Shown: piece by piece, positions 32,244 to 35,140 of the stretch
Layout of the letters: each line of letters begins with the position of its first letter
How positions within the stretch are numbered: the first letter of the stretch is position 1
IMG/VR virus record: IMGVR_UViG_3300031703_000026
Coordinates: 1-35,140 of that record
From: a virus
Direction: 5' to 3' (one strand)
Length of the DNA: 35,140 nt
Notes under the pieces: generated by a model
The model's input: only the letters and a program-made list of their open reading frames with translations
Told to the model about the DNA's origin: nothing
Databases searched by the model: none
Position numbers and translations under genes: made by a program

Positions 32244-33094
32244 GCAAAGGATATATAACTATCGCACAAAATAGTGGAGATACCGATTATTTGGAAATGT
32301 CTTACGCACTTGCTCTCAGTCTAAAAGCAACACAAGAGAACAGTAATCTTTGTGTATGCGTAGATGAAGAAACTAAGAAACTGATTACAGACAAGCATGT
32401 ACAAGCATTCGATAAGATTGTTGATATTCCCTGGAACGATGATGCTATCGGAGACAAGTGGAAGATTCACAATAAGTGGAAATATCCACATATGACTCCG
32501 TATGATGAAACTATTATACTTGATAGCGACATGTTATTCACTACTAGCGTAGATCATTGGTGGCAGTATCTTGCTAAGAGAGATGTATGGTGTTGTACTA
32601 ATGTCAAAACTTTTAGAAACGAAGATGTAACAAGTGACTATTACCGAAAGAAGTTCACACAATTAAATCTTCCAAACGTGTATAGTAACTTCACTTACTT
32701 TAAGAAGTCAGAGTTAACATTCGAGTTCTTTAAGATGGTCGAGTTGATTATGACTCATTGGAATGTATACTTCGATAAGTTTCTAAATGGAGTAGGACAA
32801 AATTGGATGAGCGCCGATGTTGCTTATGCGTTAGCAATTCAACTGTTAGATATCGAAGAAGAGACATGCGACTATACTATTAAAGATGTTCCTACGTTTG
32901 TTCATATGAAAAGTATGATTCAAAATGTACCAGTAAATCAAATAGAAAGTAACTGGACGAAAAGTATCACTAGTGAACTAAGCGATGACTTACAAGTTAA
33001 GATTGGCAATTTTACTCAAACATTACCATTACATTACGTTGAGAAAGATTGGATGGATGACAGTAAGATTGTACAACTTGAGAGGGCACAATAA
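32240..33094 (+). CDS. GT-A fold glycosyltransferase-like protein, copy 2
   Basis: A 284-residue paralogue of the preceding gene. D95-S-D97 in TIILDSDMLF is a canonical DxD motif for Mn-dependent sugar transfer. An upstream KWKIHNKWKYPHMTPYDET block and downstream NVYSNFTYFKKSEL match the fold order. H-rich segments near the end (PTFVHMKS, LPLHYVEK) could supply the third metal ligand. Cytoplasmic, with no membrane segment. It starts within the previous stop (ATGA) with GGAG upstream, and its stop overlaps the next start by 1 nt (TAATG), so the three are translationally coupled. Target unknown: host glycans, phage proteins and phage DNA are all possible. Confidence 0.7.
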   Translation: MSKGYITIAQNSGDTDYLEMSYALALSLKATQENSNLCVCVDEETKKLITDKHVQAFDKIVDIPWNDDAIGDKWKIHNKWKYPHMTPYDETIILDSDMLFTTSVDHWWQYLAKRDVWCCTNVKTFRNEDVTSDYYRKKFTQLNLPNVYSNFTYFKKSELTFEFFKMVELIMTHWNVYFDKFLNGVGQNWMSADVAYALAIQLLDIEEETCDYTIKDVPTFVHMKSMIQNVPVNQIESNWTKSITSELSDDLQVKIGNFTQTLPLHYVEKDWMDDSKIVQLERAQ

Positions 33095-33666
33095 TGTTAA
33101 GTGTTATAGAAAAAACTGATTCATGTCGTGCTGTGTATTTCGACAGCATCAGTAAGATCACTCAGATAACAAATCAAATTCAAGATACAAAAGATTTATT
33201 TGCATATTTCGAGTTTGAAACAATCAAGCCATTCCTTGAAGGCACACTCAAGTTCTCTGACCACATAGTCACTCGAACAGCAAATCCATTGATATATGAA
33301 ATTATAAAAACAAAAGTTGATATTAATCGAAGAAATAAAGACAATCAACTGCACAAAATAACAACAACAAGTGGTGCTGATATTTTATTATACATCGAAA
33401 ATGATGAGTTAGTATTTGAAGCAAGTGAAAGTTTAAAGAAAAGTATCGGAATTGATCCGAATCAAGTAGTGACAGTAGCGGGAAAAACAGAACACGTATT
33501 TTTTGTTACGTACAAAGATAAGCCAGAGTTCTTAATCAAGACTGTTCTAGTTCCATTTTCTGAATTGCTCTCTACTGGAAAAAGAGTTAAGTACGAAGAG
33601 AATAAATACAGTATAAGCGTGTATACGCAAAAGTATTTTGATAAGTATTCTTGGAGAAAAGTATGA
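33094..33666 (+). CDS. Protein of unknown function within the glycosyltransferase cassette
   Basis: A 190-residue soluble protein without a recognised family. It is helical at the start (KITQITNQIQDTKDLFAYFEFETIK), has an alternating K/D/E middle (about residues 65-110), and a strand-rich C-terminal half ending in KYSISVYTQKYFDKYSW. The ribosome site is AGAGGG. Overlap by 1 nt with the upstream glycosyltransferase and by 4 nt with the downstream one shows that it belongs to the unit. It may be an accessory or target-recognition protein; that is inference from coupling only. Confidence 0.6.
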   Translation: MLSVIEKTDSCRAVYFDSISKITQITNQIQDTKDLFAYFEFETIKPFLEGTLKFSDHIVTRTANPLIYEIIKTKVDINRRNKDNQLHKITTTSGADILLYIENDELVFEASESLKKSIGIDPNQVVTVAGKTEHVFFVTYKDKPEFLIKTVLVPFSELLSTGKRVKYEENKYSISVYTQKYFDKYSWRKV

Positions 33667-34646
33667 AAACAACAGAAGTAATCATTGGCGACTTGGATGT
33701 GTTTTACATCAGTTACGATGAACCAGCAAAGGAAGAACATTGGGCAAACCTAATGATGAAGTTTCCGTTTGCAAAACGAGTTGACGGAGTAAAGGGGTTT
33801 GATAACGCACACAAAGAATGTGCAAGACAAAGTGAAACGGATAGATTTATTACTATTGATGGTGATAACATCGTTGATGACAAGTTTTTTGACCTTGCCA
33901 TTGCATTTCCGCCTGACACTGACATAGAACATTCTATCATCAGTTGGAGTGCTAAAAACAGAGTAAATGGATTAGTATACGGAAACGGTGGAATCAAATG
34001 TTGGCCAGTACAACTAGTGCTAGATATGAAAACGCACGAGAACGCAGTTGACGAAACAAAGAAAGTCGATTTCTGTTGGGACTTAAACTATATTCAAATG
34101 AACAATGTGTACTCAGAAGTACTCAATGCAGGCTCACCATTCCAGGCATTCCGAGCAGGATATCGTGAAGGTGTCAAGATGGCATTAGACGAGGGCAACA
34201 CGGTACCCGTTGAAGATTTCAAGAAACGTATTTGGCCAAAGAACTACGAGCGATTGATTACATGGTGTAATGTCGGCGCAGATGTAGAGAATGGTCTATG
34301 GGCTTGCTATGGCGCACGATTGGGATGTTATGATGTAAACTTTGTTAAAGATTATAAGTTAGAAAACATTTCATCATTCGATTGGTTCAAGACGTACTTC
34401 GATGAAGAGATTGCTCCTTTAGTTGCAGGCGGCGATATGAAATGTTCTAGAACAGGATTAGTATGGGATTATGACAAACTATTTGATGAGTGTATCCGTG
34501 TTGGTGATATTCTTGTTGATAAGATTGGAATGGAAATCGCAGACCCAACGCCAGAATTGAGTGCATTCTTTAAAAGAGTTTATACCAATCCACCAAGAGT
34601 TAATAATCCACTAGCAACTGAGAAGCAAACTGGCTGGGATAGATAA
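33663..34646 (+). CDS. Third DxD glycosyltransferase-like protein
   Basis: A 327-residue protein unlike the two paralogues but also of GT-A type: RFITIDGDNIVDDKFF carries D66-x-D68, followed by SWSAKNRVNGLVYGNGGIKCWP (about residues 98-120), a conserved acceptor-side block in related phage proteins I have seen near radical SAM genes. The C-terminal half is helical and W-rich. The start at 33663 (ATG in an ATGA overlap with the previous stop, GGAG just upstream) is preferred over a TTG four codons earlier. Its stop overlaps the radical SAM start by 1 nt. Sugar donor and acceptor unknown. Confidence 0.65.
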   Translation: MKTTEVIIGDLDVFYISYDEPAKEEHWANLMMKFPFAKRVDGVKGFDNAHKECARQSETDRFITIDGDNIVDDKFFDLAIAFPPDTDIEHSIISWSAKNRVNGLVYGNGGIKCWPVQLVLDMKTHENAVDETKKVDFCWDLNYIQMNNVYSEVLNAGSPFQAFRAGYREGVKMALDEGNTVPVEDFKKRIWPKNYERLITWCNVGADVENGLWACYGARLGCYDVNFVKDYKLENISSFDWFKTYFDEEIAPLVAGGDMKCSRTGLVWDYDKLFDECIRVGDILVDKIGMEIADPTPELSAFFKRVYTNPPRVNNPLATEKQTGWDR

Positions 34647-35140
34647 TGGCAAATTACGATGATGATGCGGCAGTAACAAGGGGCGAACTTAATAAGTTGT
34701 CTCCATCAATGTGTATGGCAAAATGGCTCCAAGTGAGTTTACATTTACCACAAGGACGCACACATAGTTGTTACCATCCACCTACTCATCCGATTCCTTT
34801 AGAGGAGTTAAAAAAGAACAAGAACGCACTACATAACACGCAGTTCAAGTTACAAGAACGGAAAGAAATGAAAGAGGGCATTCGTCCAGAAGGATGCCAG
34901 TATTGTTGGAATGTTGAAGACGCCCCAAATCCACCAGCAGTAGTTGGCGGACCAGAACCAGAACCTAGGCTTAGTGATAGACATTATCGCTCAAGTGAAT
35001 GGTGGGTCAAAGAAGCATGGGAAGAAGTAGTAGACAATGCATGGGACCACGATATTGCTCCAAGATATGTTGAAGTAAATTTCAACCAAGCGTGTAATTT
35101 CAAGTGTGCTTACTGTTCACCACATTTATCTACAGCGTGG
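34646..35140 (+). CDS. Radical SAM enzyme, twitch/SPASM-like, cut by the window end
   Basis: The first 165 residues of a longer protein; the reading frame is still open at the window edge. C150-x3-C154-x2-C157 (CNFKCAYC) is the canonical radical SAM motif that binds a 4Fe-4S cluster. Upstream are further cysteine positions, C23, C42 (HSCYHPPTHPIP), C84 and C87 (CQYCW), spaced like an auxiliary cluster-binding 'twitch' module placed N-terminal to the barrel. The enzyme would cleave S-adenosylmethionine to start a radical modification of a peptide, sugar or nucleotide. It starts in a TAATG overlap with the glycosyltransferase-like gene, with GGGAT as ribosome site. Substrate unknown. Confidence 0.85.
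   Translation, partial: MANYDDDAAVTRGELNKLSPSMCMAKWLQVSLHLPQGRTHSCYHPPTHPIPLEELKKNKNALHNTQFKLQERKEMKEGIRPEGCQYCWNVEDAPNPPAVVGGPEPEPRLSDRHYRSSEWWVKEAWEEVVDNAWDHDIAPRYVEVNFNQACNFKCAYCSPHLSTAW

Noticed and set aside
1-35140. CRISPR array, tRNA genes, transposase, integrase or reverse transcriptase
   Set aside because: No direct-repeat array, cloverleaf candidate or recognisable protein motif of these kinds was seen on either strand.

Overview
The window reads as part of the genome of a T4-like myovirus (contractile-tailed phage), AT-rich and most similar in style to marine T4-like phages. The evidence is a set of recognisable T4-type genes in T4-like order: a gp55-type late sigma factor and the gp46/gp47 recombination nuclease on the minus strand, then a long plus-strand baseplate run (tube-cap-like protein, gp53, a large hub-like protein, gp5-like spike, gp25, gp6 and a giant gp7-position protein). 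No integrase, transposase, tRNA gene or CRISPR array was seen. The host cannot be named from this sequence.

Layout. 1-563: no convincing gene; a GC-richer, hairpin-rich stretch, then a sigma70-like promoter ahead of a GIY-YIG nuclease (564-998). 982-1227 minus: a small three-segment membrane protein. 1265-1456 minus: a sigma70-like promoter followed about 150 nt later by a strong intrinsic terminator with no good reading frame between them, a candidate small RNA. 1462-5910 minus: a tightly packed operon read gp55-like sigma, gp47-like (Mre11/SbcD), a short-chain dehydrogenase, gp46-like (Rad50/SbcC) and a histone H1-like small protein, driven by TTGACT-18-TATAAT. 6025-14004 plus: first baseplate operon, starting at a T4-type late box (GATAAATA). 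14001-14591 minus: a complete ClpP protease gene lying antisense between two baseplate operons, with its own late box (TATAAATA). 14688-28235 plus: gp25, gp6 and a 2957-residue baseplate protein containing an inserted, repeated flagellar-hook-like (FliD/FlgL 'IN' motif) region. 28278-30917 plus: three structural or fibre-like proteins behind another late box; the last two are paralogues. 30921-35140 plus: a new transcription unit behind a sigma70-like promoter, with an unknown 131-residue protein, two paralogous GT-A glycosyltransferases, an unknown 190-residue protein, a third DxD glycosyltransferase-like protein and a radical SAM enzyme cut by the window end.

How it fits together. The promoter motifs split the window into two classes. 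TTGACT-17/18-TATNAT promoters stand before the sigma/recombination operon, the small-RNA candidate and the glycosyltransferase cassette; TATAAATA/GATAAATA boxes stand before the structural operons and clpP. This is the expected logic of a T4-like phage: host-type sigma70 transcription makes gp55, which then turns on virion genes, including those divergently transcribed next to its own gene. The glycosyltransferase/radical SAM cassette appears to belong to the host-sigma class although it follows fibre-like genes. Its genes overlap by 1-4 nt or lie a few nt apart, which suggests a coordinated modification pathway of unknown target; this is the best candidate here for an undescribed system.
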